From Symbiodinium natans (lineage: Eukaryota > Sar > Dinophyceae > Suessiales > Symbiodiniaceae), in the NCBI GenBank assembly GCA_905221605.1, contig CAJNDS010002296.1:1-64000 (forward strand): a stretch of 64,000 nt of DNA, written 5' to 3'. The notes below the pieces were generated by a model. The model saw nothing but the letters and a program-made list of their open reading frames with translations. It searched no databases and was not told the origin of the DNA. Shown one piece after another: positions 13,450-23,519 of this stretch. Made by a program: the position numbers and the translations under genes. The first letter of the stretch is position 1; the number at the start of each line of letters is the position of its first letter.

Positions 13450-14075
13450 TGCCCTCTGGGTTTTGGGCTGTCACCGTCTCGTCCGCTTCTAAGGGTTTTG
13501 GGGCTGTCACGGTCTCGTCCGCTTCTGTAGCGGGTTTGTGCTGTCACGGTCTCGTCCGCTTCTCTAAGGGTTTTGGGCTGTCACGGTTTCGTCCGCTTCT
13601 CTGGGTTTTGGGCTGTCACCGTCTCGTCCGCTTCTAAGGGTTTTGGGGCTGTCACGGTCTCGTCCGCTTCTGTAGCGGGTTTGTGCTGTCACGGTCTCGT
13701 CCGCTTCTGTAGGGGTTTTGGGCTGTCACGGTCTCGTCCGCTTCTCTGGGTTTTGGGCTGTCACCGTCTCGTCCGCTTCTAAGGGTTTTGGGGCTGTCAC
13801 GGTCTCGTCCGCTTCTGTAGCGGGTTTGTGCTGTCACGGTCTCGTCCGCTTCTCTAAGGGTTTTGGGCTGTCACGGTTTCGTCCGCTTCTCTGGGTTTTG
13901 GGCTGTCACCGTCTCGTTCGCTTCTAAGGGTTTTGGGGCTGTCACGGTCTCGTCCGCTTCTGTAGCGGGTTTGTGCTGTCACGGTCTCGTCCGCTTCTGT
14001 AGGGGTTTTGGGCTGTCACGGTCTCGTCCGCTTCTCTGGGTTTTGGGCTGTCACCGTCTCGTCCGCTTTTGGGGT
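13450..14075. repeat. ~38-bp minisatellite, block 2
   Basis: Same TGTCACGGTCTCGTCCGCTT family as 11341-11935. It shows a higher-order arrangement in which a block of about 290 bp (13595-13880) is followed by a near-copy (13885-14070). It ends where TTTAGGG-type words begin. Confidence 0.85.
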
Positions 14076-15660
14076 TTATGGTTTGAGGGTTTAGGGATTT
14101 TAGGCTTTTAGGGTTGAGGGTTTTGGCCCAAAAGGGCCCAGTCAAGGCGTTGCAAGCGCCCAGGAGCATGCAGGCATCAAGGATCGGATTGCTTGAGGAG
14201 CCGAGCGCCGCCAGAAACCCCAGTGGTTTTGCATCTGGTGATTTTGATGCGGCACCCTTTTTGATAAACCCTAAACAGCTCTAAACCTTAAACCCCTTTG
14301 ACAAAAAATTACAGCAAGCTCTGGTGGGCTTACGACCAGAACTCCCGGGATGCTTCGGCAGGGATGCTTCGGCAACCGAAACCATCTACAGAAGCGTCTA
14401 GGTCTCTACGGGACTCGGGTTTCGGGCTTCGGGTTTGCGCGTGGGTTCGGGGTGCAAACGAACCTGTAGCTCTGTTTGCACCTACAGCTTCAGAATTAAT
14501 TCTACCTCCGCCCAAACAGATTAGGAAAACAAAAACATCAGACTGTAGGTCTCCAGCGTCCCAGGCAAGCCCTCTCATAGGCTGCTTGAAGCTTGATATG
14601 CCTCAAGAATCTCAAGATTCTGAGGATGAAGGATGCCCTAACCCTAAGTCCCAAAACCTCCCTAGGCCCTGAAATGAACCACTCAAGCCTCCGGTTCCCC
14701 TTAAGCCCTAAACCCCTGAAGCCTCAAGCTCCACACAAGTGCCCTTCTCTGGCCTCCTCCAACAGCACCCAAACAGGCGCTTCGGTGCGTCGATGTGCTA
14801 CGTGCAGGAACTCAGATGATTTTAGGGTTCAGGGTTTTAAGGGGCCAACACATGGGGTGCTTGGTGGGTGGCCTTGTCCCTGGCGACGTGAAGTTTGGGG
14901 TGCTCCGGATTAGGGTCCATTAGGGTTCAGGGGTTTAGGGGGTTTAAGGGTTTAGGCTTTCGGGTTTAGGGCACAGGGAGGGCCGCCATGAATTTCTTCA
15001 GTAGGTTTCAATCAAATGACCCTTGACCCTAAGCCCTTAACCCTAATAACCCTAAACCCCTAAACCCCCCTTCAGCAAGGTGATGGCCTCGAAATGCACC
15101 TCAGGCTCCTCCCAACTGCCATCGATCTTGTTCCACACCTGCGAAGAAGGGCCATCTTGCCAAGGATCCCCAAGGGTGTGAGTCATGTAGGGTTTAGGGT
15201 TTAGGGTTAAGGGTTACTGTAAGGGTTTAGGGTTTAGGGTCTTAAACGCATAAACAACTATGTAGGCTTTAGGGTGAGGCCCACGATCCAGGACCGGCAT
15301 TCGCAGACCCGTACGTTGGTGTCGCAACCACGAACAACTGTTCGGAATGCTTCGCATCGCGCCGAGTGCTCAACCGCTGTAACAAACAACAGGCATTAAC
15401 AAGAAGAAGTGCTACTCCTACTGCTACTGCGACTAATGGCTACCGCTATACACTACCACCACCCCATCTACCACTATTATCACCACTGCAAATAACCATC
15501 ATCAGAATATGCATAACAACAAGTACCACCACTGCTACCACGACGACTAGCCGAGAATCCTACGCGATAATATCAAGGCTCCTCTTCTTGAGGTCGGGAG
15601 ACTTATGCGACGCGCATACCAGAGGAAGCCGACGCGCTCCAGGCCCATCAAGGTGATGCC
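14076..15660. other. Gene-poor DNA with scattered telomere heptamers
   Basis: Degenerate TTTAGGG/CCCTAAA words occur repeatedly in both orientations (14080-14125, 14920-14970, 15020-15070, 15186-15245). At 15400-15555 the sequence is low complexity (ACTACCACC, TACTGCTAC). No frame stands out on either strand. Confidence 0.45.
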
Positions 15661-15667
15661 TCCGATG

Positions 15668-15895
15668 CTAAGAGGCTTTGGGGTTCAGGGCAGTTTGGGG
15701 CGTCAGGGTATGCTCTTTTGGGATGTTCGCACAGGAGTTCCAATGTCGAAACGCGGTTGATGGCTGAACGAGAGTCTCACAGCTCGGGCATTGCAGGTGC
15801 TGCTTCTTGCTGTTGGTCCACACACGGACTAGTGCTCTGGAAAAGATTTCCTTCAAATGGCACATGGTTTGACCAAGGAATTGCAGAGTCTGCAA
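15668..15895 (-). CDS. Small ORF with CxxC...H...C zinc-site-like motif
   Basis: An open frame of 75 codons on the minus strand. It contains LQCPSCETLVQPSTAFRHWN followed by SC, giving a CxxC-x(12)-H-x(4)-C spacing that could bind one zinc ion. The residues before it are moderately basic (NSKKQH). No partner exon with clear splice sites was found, and the 3' end runs into telomere-like DNA. It may be an exon, a small gene or chance; I do not recognise a family. Confidence 0.28.
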   Translation of the reverse strand: MQTLQFLGQTMCHLKEIFSRALVRVWTNSKKQHLQCPSCETLVQPSTAFRHWNSCANIPKEHTLTPQTALNPKAS

Positions 15896-16510
15896 TTCCG
15901 CACGTTGAATTCGCGCACCACTGTGTATTCTGCAGCAGCACCTTTGCTGTTAGGCGTGCAGCGGATGGAGCCACAAGGGCTGCTCAAAAGAAGAAGCTGT
16001 AGCGCCAGTACTGGTGGCAGGCATGCTACAACTACCTCTATGCAGACTGTCTGTGCCACTAGTGACCAGAGAGTCAAGAAAGAAAACTCACTGACAAAAC
16101 CGTCAAGGTTCTAAGCATGTACATATATACAATCCCTGCGAATTATTGCGGCCGGGTATCTCAAGACTTCCGGCTGTGGTTAGGTTTGATATGGGATGTA
16201 GTTTAGAGTGTTCTCCTGCGAAACCCAGCCCGCACAAACAGGAAAACCGAAGAAGAAAACGCAATTCCGCAGACTAAATTCAGGCCCTGCTGTAGATTCT
16301 ATAGCAGCACCCTATTCGAGGCAGATGAAGCTGTTCAGCGGATTGGATCCACAAGGGCTGCTCAAAAAACGGAGCTGCGGCGTGCCAGCCTGTAAGCCTG
16401 CACGCTACAACCACCACTATGCACTCAATGGGCCGCTGGTTCCAGAGAGTCAAGAACCAAACATCATTGACAGCCTCGTCACCGTTCTAAGCATGTGTAT
16501 TTGTAGCAAA
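15890..16510. repeat. Diverged ~300-bp direct duplication
   Basis: The segment around 15890-16115 and the segment around 16260-16495 share the same order of words: CAATTCCGCA, ATTC..GCAGCACC, CAAGGGCTGCTCAAAA, AGAGAGTCAAGAA and GTTCTAAGCATGT. They have diverged considerably. No gene is recognised in either copy. Confidence 0.6.
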
Positions 16511-17079
16511 TGAATTACAGCTTCCGGGCGTCTCAAGATTGTGGAGTTTCAGAAACGGTCGAACCATAGCAAGAACACCAAATGGCAGAGTTCGCATTCT
16601 AAGCGCTCTCAACCTCTGAATCTAAGCTCTAAGCCCTGTGAAATATTGTGGCCTAAACACTTAACCCCAAACCCTAAACCCGATCATTTTCAGTAAGCCC
16701 TAACTCCTAAACCCACGTTTACTAGACCTCTACCCCGAAGCCGACAGCCCTAATTTCGAAACCTTGGGCCCTAAACACCTTCAACCCTACAGCCTAAACC
16801 CTAAATCCTAAAGCCTAAGCCCCTGAACCCTAATCCGCCAACACCCTAAGCCCCTAAACCCCGTGTCGTTTCAACCCTGTTGTCATCTTGAGAAGGCCAG
16901 AGCACCTGGGGGCCTCGCAGGAACCTGATGTAGAAATCCCGGACTCTTGTAAGAGGGCTTAGGGTTTACGGCTTTGGGCTCTAAGGCTAGTGGTATAGGG
17001 AGGTCTTAATCGTGGTCCTATGGCTACTTCAAGAATCTGAGACCAGGGATGTCTTGATCAGAGTACTGCGTTACTCACT
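16511..17079. other. 3' flank of the hydrolase gene; telomere-like words
   Basis: Dense, degenerate CCCTAAACC words occur at 16660-16870. Nothing coding is seen. Confidence 0.4.
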
Positions 17080-18927
17080 TCACGGATTCTTCGGCTGCAG
17101 GAAGCCAGGCGTGCTCTCGCGCTCGAGGCAGCGGCAGCTCGGAAAGTCCTCCGGCATGGACTCTCTGCGTGCGGGATGAGGCGCCGGCCAGGGCAGCTCT
17201 GGGAGCTGCGCGATATGCACGTCGACGGAGGCCTTGCCAGGCATCACAGAAGTGATGACTGGCTTGAAAACCGGCTCGTACATGGACTTCACACGATCTT
17301 CGAAGATGCCGTAGACCCCGCGCTCCTCCATGTACGTGCGCAGCAGGGGCCCCGTCCCGCCCAGCATGGCCAAAACGGTAGTCACTTTGGCATCCCAGGT
17401 TGCCATGGGGGCAACGGCTTTCCCAGAGACTGTGAATGACTCAATGCTGCCAACAGGTGTTTGCACCCGCGGCATGGCCAGCATGTGGTTGTACCATGCA
17501 AGCCCGGCAGCTGGATCCACCAAGATCGAAGGGAAAGCGGCATAGGGGGTAAGGACTGTCTCTGACTCCTTGAAGCTGAAAACCGGCTCTCCAGCCAGGG
17601 ACGGGATTCCTACAGCACTGCAGTAGGGATGCGCATCACACTGCACGCCGTTGGGTGCATTCACCGAGGCCATGAGGCCAGGCAGCTGCTCCTTCAGGGA
17701 ATTCTCCAAGCGTGCGAACTCACCGTTTGCGAAAAGATGCTTGACCAGTGGGATGTCCATGTAAGGGAGCTGCAAGGTTTTCCACTGTTCATGTGCCGAG
17801 AACCAATACCCTTTCTGTAGAACCATCTTAGTGTCGTCGGCGGCTGTGTACACGACAGGCTCGACATGCTCTGCTTTGATCTTCCACATCAGCTTCTTCT
17901 CCTCTTCACCATTGTTTGGGTACTTGGTCCAGTTGCCAAAGATGTCCAGGAAGAGAACAATCATCTCGCCTTCGAAGGCATCCCAAAGAAACAGGCCGTT
18001 TTCGTTGTGAGCATTGGAGGCATTCTTTGCAACATCGACCGTGACGTTGTCGAGCTCGCTGACCATTCGCACCAAACCGGCCCCATTGTAGAACAAGTTG
18101 ACAACGGATTCCCTCATCCGCTCCAAGCGAGCGTTCCAGCGACGGGCCGTCTGGGCAAAGCGACTGGAGGTGCCTTCCTGCTTAGCCCGGCGTTCCAGAA
18201 CATGCACCACGGCAGCAGTGCCAAATGCAAGCTGGCCGTTATCCAGGCCAGGCAGGGTCCTTTCCCAGCCGGAGACAGGAGTCATCCTGGTTCCAGGCTC
18301 TGCAAGGGTCTTGCAGTACCCGGCCTTGTTGATGCCACGAGAGCAGAACCAGGGTAGGAAGCCGCCGAAACCCGGGAAGTCTGCATCAAAGTCATCCATG
18401 GTCTTGGCCTTCTTGTCCAGGATGTCGAGTGCCTCGTCGGTGCTGTAAAGCAGAGGATACACTGTGGCCAGCTCCGCAGGCACATCCTCGACGGGCTGAA
18501 GGGCCAAAGCAAGAAGGCTCAAATGCAGAGCTTCCTTGGATGGTGCCGAGAAAGTTCTGAGAGATCCATGCTGGACTTCCCCAGTGTTGTAGTCTAGTGC
18601 AACGCCGTCATAGGTCATGCCGGTGTCGGGATCGAAAGAAAGCTTAGCCGCTCTTCCAAGAAAACCACGCTCCATGTACATCACATTCGCCATGTAGTCC
18701 GCCCGGGTCTTCGGATCGTGCCAATCCACGGCTTCGAATTCCTTGGCGAAGCGGCAGCATCCAGAGCTGGCAAGTTGGGCCGACGTCGCCTCAGACAATC
18801 TCCGATTGGTGCCCTCGGTTGCAAACTGGGGGACCCTCTGCGAGACCACGAAGACCAAGCCCAGGAGAACCAGCAAACTTCCGGCGTAACACGACTTTGG
18901 TCGGAGTTGGGTCTTGGCCTCACACAA
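17080..18927 (-). CDS. Membrane-anchored SGL-like glycoside hydrolase (GH144/GH162 type)
   Basis: A single uninterrupted frame of 615 codons. Residues 14-29 are hydrophobic (AGSLLVLLGLVFVVSQ) and probably form a signal anchor, so the body would lie in the secretory lumen or outside the cell. Motifs fit the alpha/alpha-barrel endo-beta-1,2-glucanase (SGL) / glycoamylase-like group: GGFLPW at 188-193, GWERTLPGLDNGQ at 220-232, DAFEGEM at 316-322, VLTPYAAF at 458-465 and MATWDAKVTT near 508-517. In that group an acidic residue in the middle motif acts in catalysis; E319 or E321 would be the candidate here, by inference. N-glycosylation sequons (NVT, NAS, NWT) agree with secretion. ATG at 18927 gives the anchor; no earlier in-frame Met was chosen. 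It is apparently intronless, unlike the other genes here. I am confident of a real protein and moderately confident of the family. Confidence 0.8.
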   Translation of the reverse strand: MCEAKTQLRPKSCYAGSLLVLLGLVFVVSQRVPQFATEGTNRRLSEATSAQLASSGCCRFAKEFEAVDWHDPKTRADYMANVMYMERGFLGRAAKLSFDPDTGMTYDGVALDYNTGEVQHGSLRTFSAPSKEALHLSLLALALQPVEDVPAELATVYPLLYSTDEALDILDKKAKTMDDFDADFPGFGGFLPWFCSRGINKAGYCKTLAEPGTRMTPVSGWERTLPGLDNGQLAFGTAAVVHVLERRAKQEGTSSRFAQTARRWNARLERMRESVVNLFYNGAGLVRMVSELDNVTVDVAKNASNAHNENGLFLWDAFEGEMIVLFLDIFGNWTKYPNNGEEEKKLMWKIKAEHVEPVVYTAADDTKMVLQKGYWFSAHEQWKTLQLPYMDIPLVKHLFANGEFARLENSLKEQLPGLMASVNAPNGVQCDAHPYCSAVGIPSLAGEPVFSFKESETVLTPYAAFPSILVDPAAGLAWYNHMLAMPRVQTPVGSIESFTVSGKAVAPMATWDAKVTTVLAMLGGTGPLLRTYMEERGVYGIFEDRVKSMYEPVFKPVITSVMPGKASVDVHIAQLPELPWPAPHPARRESMPEDFPSCRCLERESTPGFLQPKNP

Positions 18928-19190
18928 GTCGTATTACAGTTGTAGGTATTGCAGTTGTGGGTGTTTTTGGAATTTCGGACTTCCTTACTTCAGGGTTCCT
19001 GATAGTCTGACCCTACTACCATAAAGAATGATCGCAGGAAACTTCCCCAACACTGGGACGTCTGACCTCCAAGACGGCCGGAGAAACACCTTCGAGCGCC
19101 ATGGCAAGACCGCCTCCTGGGAAAGTTCGCCGATGAGGTTCTGAGAGTGATGCCCCGTAGGAAACCCTTGAGCCGTAGCCGTTTGATGTC
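18928..19190. other. 5' flank of the hydrolase gene
   Basis: No promoter motif is recognisable. Short overlapping frames on both strands show no domain. Confidence 0.3.
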
Positions 19191-19418
19191 ATGCAAGTGG
19201 TGCTGGTGCTCATGCTAAGTCTTCTCAACGTCACTCCCGACTTTTGCCGCATGATAAGCGCGCTCGCGGACCTGAACCTCGCGAGGACGAGGTACTACCA
19301 ATCGGTGGACATCGGACAAAGGGAGAGGCAAAGGGAAATTAGGAAGACTGAGAACGTGAACGCAGCAGGACAAGCGGCTGGCACAGATCACAACAGTGAT
19401 GACGAGTCTTCCCCATGA
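19191..19418 (+). CDS. Hypothetical small protein with hydrophobic N-terminus
   Basis: A 75-codon frame with a hydrophobic start (VVLVLMLSLLNV) and a polar, charged tail ending DHNSDDESSP. Composition is protein-like, but the opposite strand is also open here, and I recognise no family. It lies between the hydrolase gene and the AT-rich island. Could be chance. Confidence 0.22.
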   Translation: MQVVLVLMLSLLNVTPDFCRMISALADLNLARTRYYQSVDIGQRERQREIRKTENVNAAGQAAGTDHNSDDESSP

Positions 19419-19531
19419 CTTCAATGGCAACTTCGCGAGGGTTTTATATCATATATATATATATGTATATTTAAAACAATCTTATACAGCTATAAACATT
19501 AGTTTTAGATCTTCATAAAGATTCAATTAAT

Positions 19532-20391
19532 TAATTCTTGGTATTCAAGGGGCTAATAATAATATTATAAGGGCGTTCTCTATTAGTATTACTAGCCCAA
19601 TATTATAATGTAGAGCGCGTGACATAAAATATAATTGCGCGTGCTCCTTTAATATAATAATAGTGTGTGCTTATAATATAATGAACGTAGTGTGCGCTTA
19701 TAATATAATTCTAAGGTGTTATAACGAACGTAATTCAATATTAAATTTCCTAGCTCATTTTACTTTCATCACTTCGTTTACTTTATTTCACTCACTTCTT
19801 TCTATTAATAAAAGGAGATAATAAATAAGAAAGTGAAAGAATGAAAGACGATATTATAACGGCCCCAACATTCTATTCACGGGGGCCGCTACTATAATAT
19901 AATAAGTGCACGATATTATATTTACCAGGCGGGCAAGAGAGATGAATGGGGCTTATTTCGTATACTCGCGAGTGAATGCAATGAACGGGACGGGCACACA
20001 TTATATCGCCCGTATTATATGTAGTGAATTAAATGAATGTGCTTACAAGGAAGTGAAACGAACGCGTGAAGCATATGAAATGTATGAACGAAATATACGG
20101 GCCCCTTTATTAGTACTTTTATATTATTATAGGGGCCCTTTTACACACCTTAACAACTGGGTTTATTAAGTGAAGAGAGTGTGTGAATAAGAGAATGAAT
20201 GAGCCTGCGAATGAATGAACGCAGTGAGCACATGAACGAAACCCGCTAGTACTGTAACTCCCTTATTAAATTAAAGGAGCACGCGCAATTATATTTTATG
20301 TCACGCGCTCTACATTATAATATTGGGCTAGTAATACTAATAGAGAACGCCCTTATAATATTATTATTAGCCCCTTGAATACCAAGAATTA
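19532..20391. mobile_element. ~860-bp element with ~122-bp terminal inverted repeats
   Basis: The left arm (19532-19654) begins TAATTCTTGGTATTCAAGGG. The right arm (20270-20391) is its near-perfect reverse complement, ending CCCTTGAATACCAAGAATTA. The shared inner words include GGGCGTTCTCTATTAGTATT and GAGCGCGTGACATAAAATAT. The interior (about 615 bp) is AT-rich. No clear target duplication is visible outside the arms. It could be a foldback or MITE-like transposon, or an inverted-repeat fragment of organelle origin; the sequence alone does not decide. Confidence 0.75.
19906..20169 (+). CDS. Hypothetical 87-residue ORF inside the inverted-repeat element
   Basis: The only sizeable frame between the two inverted arms. 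It is rich in Tyr, Arg and Glu, with a hydrophobic stretch near the end (APLLVLLYYY) that overlaps a GC-capped palindrome. I recognise no transposase or organelle protein. It may be chance in AT-rich DNA. Confidence 0.15.
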   Translation: MHDIIFTRRAREMNGAYFVYSRVNAMNGTGTHYIARIICSELNECAYKEVKRTREAYEMYERNIRAPLLVLLYYYRGPFTHLNNWVY

Positions 20392-20664
20392 CACTATTAA
20401 AGGGGAAAATAGTATGAAATGAGTGTGTTCTTCATTCTAATTCGTTCATTCATTGTATTCGCTGGGTCTTTAACTATAGATTTACTGCCTCACTGACCGG
20501 CCGTGAAGATATGATTATTGCCCCGTTAAAAGACCTATCTTTACTGGACGGGCTTTTAGCACACACTATAACACCCGTAGAAATTAATGTGTGTCCCTTT
20601 CATTCTTATAATTCCCGCGTTAAAGAGAACACTATTAGTATTAATTCCCCAAACAGGAACCGTT

Positions 20665-23515
20665 TGGGGTCCTCTCCTCAGAAAGAAAAAGCGTCACGCG
20701 CTTGGCCAGATGGGTGTCACGCGCTTCGGGCCTGTGGTCTCCCATGGTCTCCGATCATGAACACAATTGGGGCCATTGGGGCCGGGTGGGTGTCACGCGC
20801 TCGGGCCTGTGACTCTCATGGTCTCCGATCATGAGCACAATTGGGGACATTGGGGCCGGATGGGTGTCACGCGCTTCGGGCCTGTGGTCTCCCATGGTCT
20901 CCGATCATGAGCTGGGCGGGTGTCACGCGCTCGGGCCTGCGGTCTCCCATGGTCTCCGATCATGAGCACAATTGGGGCTATTGGGGCCGGGTGGGTGTCA
21001 CGCGCTCGGGCCTGCGGTCTCCCATGGTCTCCGATCATGAGCACAATTGGGGCCGCTGGGGCCGGGCGGGTGTCACGCGCTCAGGCCTGTACGTGGTCTC
21101 CGATCATGAGCACAATGGGGCCAATTGGGGCCGGGTGGGTGTCACGCGCTTCGGGGCCTGTGGTCTCCATGGTCTCCGATCATGAGCACAATAGGGGCCA
21201 ATTGGCGGGCGGGTGTCACGCGCTTCGGGCCTGTGGTCTCCCATGGTCTCCGATCATGAGCTGGGTGGGTGGCACGCGCTCGGAATTGGGGGGTCTCCCA
21301 TGGTCTCCGATCATGAGCCGGGTGGGTGTCACGTGTTAGGGGGTGTCACGCGCTTCGGGCCTATTGGGGCTATTGGGGCCGGGTGGGTGTCACGCGCTCC
21401 GGCCTGCGGTCTCCCATGGTCTCCGATCATGAGCACAATTGGGGCCAATTGGGGGCGGGTGGGTGTCACGCGCTTCGGGGCCTGTGGTCTCCCACGGTCT
21501 CCGATCATGAGCGCAATTGGGGCCATTGGGGCCGGGTGGGTGTCACGCGCTCGGGCCTGTGCTCTCCCACGTGGTCTCCGATCATGAGCACAATTGCGGC
21601 CAATTGGGGCCGGGTGGGTGTCACGCGCTTCGCGGCCTGTGGTCTCCATGGTCTCCGATCATGAGCGCAATAGGGGCCAATTGGCGGGCGGGTGTCACGC
21701 GCTTCGGGCCTGTGGTCTCCCATGGTCTCCGATCATGAGCTGGGTGGGTGTCACGCGCTCGGGCCTGTGGTCGTGGGCGGGCGTCCACGCGTTTGGGACC
21801 TGCGGTCTCCCACGGTCTCCGGTCGTGAGCACAATTGGGGCCTCCCATGATCTCCGATCATGAGCCGGGCGGGTGGGCCATTGGAGGCCGGGGTGAGTGT
21901 CACGCGCTTCGGGCCTGTGGTCTCCCATGGTCTCCCATGGTCTCCGATCATGAGCACGAATTCCGATCATGAGCACAATTGGGCCAATTGGGGGTACTGG
22001 AGCCTTGGGTGTCACGCACTTCGGGCCTGTGGTTTTTCCCTCAGAATGGGGTCCGTGGTCTTTCATGGTCTCCTCATGAGCGCAATAGGGCCGGGTAGGG
22101 TCTGTGAAGTGACAGGGGTTGGGAGGGTGTCACGCGCTTGGGTCCGTGATCTCCACGGTCTCGGATCATGAGCGACAGGGTTCTCCATAGTCTCTAGGGT
22201 GTCACACGCTTGGGTTCATGGACTCCCATGATCTCCCAGCGCGAGCACAATCTCGGCGGGTGTCACGCGGTCCGGGTTCGGCTGGCTCTTCGTGGTCTCC
22301 GATCATGAGCGACAGGGGTTGGGAGGGTGTCGTGCGCTTGGTCCGTGGATTTCCGTGGTCTCCGATCATGAGCGCAATGGCTGGGCGGGTGTCGCGCGGT
22401 TCGGGTCCGTGATTTCCCATGGACGGGTGTCGCGCGCTGGGTTCGTGGTCTCCCATGGTCTCCTCATGGGCGGGTGTCCCGCGATCCGGCTCCGTGGTGT
22501 CCCATGATCTCTGATCATGAGCGACAGGGGTTGAGAGGGTGTCGCGCGCCTGGACGGTCTCGCATGGTGAGCACAATGGGGCGGGACGAGTGCGGTTCGG
22601 GTCCATGGTGAGTGGCAGGGGTTGGAGGAGAGGGTGTCACGCGCATGGGTTCGTGGTCTCCCAACATCTCCGATCATGAGCGCAATGGGGCCGGGCAGGT
22701 GTCGCGCGATTCGGGTCCGTGGTGAGCTACAGGCATTGGGAGGGCGTTCACGCGTTTGGGTCCGCGGTCTCCCACGGTCTCCGATCATGAGCGCAATGGG
22801 GCTGGCGGGTGTCACGCGGTCCGGGTTCGTGGTCTTTCGTGATCTCCGATCATGAGCGACAGGGGTTGAGAGGGTGTCGTGCGCTTGGATTCGTGGTCTC
22901 CCATGGTATCCGACCATGAGCGCAATGGGCTGGGCGGGTGTCACGCGGTTCGGGTCCGTGGTGAGCGACAGGGACTGGGGGGGTGTCACACGCTTGGGTC
23001 CGTGGTCTCCGATGGTCTCTGAGCACGCTGGGCGGGTGTCACGTGGTCCGGTTTCGTGGTCTGTCATGGTGTCCGATCATGAGCGACAGGGGTTGAGAGG
23101 GTGTCACGCGCATGGGTTCGTGGTCTCCCAACATCTCCGATCATGAGCGCAATGGGGCCGGGCGGGTGTCACGCGGTTCGGGTCCGTGGTGAGCTACAGG
23201 CATTGAGAGGGCGTTCACGCGTTTGGGTCCGCGGGCTCCCACGGTCTCGGATCACGAGCGCGTGCAGTAGGGCGGGCGGGTGTCACGCGGTCCGGGTCCG
23301 TGGTCTCCGATCATGAGCGACAGGGGTTGAGGGTGTCACGCGCTTGGGTTCGTGGTCTCCCATGGTCTCCGACCATGAGCGCAATGGGGCCGGGCGGGTG
23401 TCACGCGGTTCGGGTCCGTGGTGAGCGACAGGGACTGGGGGGGTGTCACGCGCTTGGGTCCGTGGTCTCCGATGGTCTCTGATCATGAGCGACAGGGGTT
23501 GAGAGGGGCGGAGGC
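20665..23515. repeat. ~75-bp tandem repeat (GGTCTCCGATCATGAGC family)
   Basis: Copies of GGGTGTCACGCGCT, CGGGCCTGTGGTCTCCCATG and GTCTCCGATCATGAGCRCAA recur every 74-76 bp in the first part (for example 20715, 20791, 20865). From about 22080 onward units are more diverged and carry GAGCGACAGGGGTTG. The palindrome TGATCA/GATCATGA lies in each unit. Frames on both strands translate the repeat and are not genes. Confidence 0.9.
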
Positions 23516-23519
23516 AGGG

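Larger units (their letters stand above)
19440..20660. other. AT-rich island
   Basis: A sharp drop in G+C against both flanks, rich in TATAATATAA words, begins about 19440 and ends about 20660 where the 75-bp GC-rich repeat starts. It encloses the inverted-repeat element at 19532-20391. It also holds small GC-capped palindromes, such as GGGCCCCT...AGGGGCCC at about 20098-20140. Composition unlike its neighbours suggests insertion from elsewhere. Confidence 0.7.

Noticed and set aside
20829-23146. Many frames with VSDHE or AHDRRP repeats
   Set aside because: Translation of the ~75-bp repeat on either strand.
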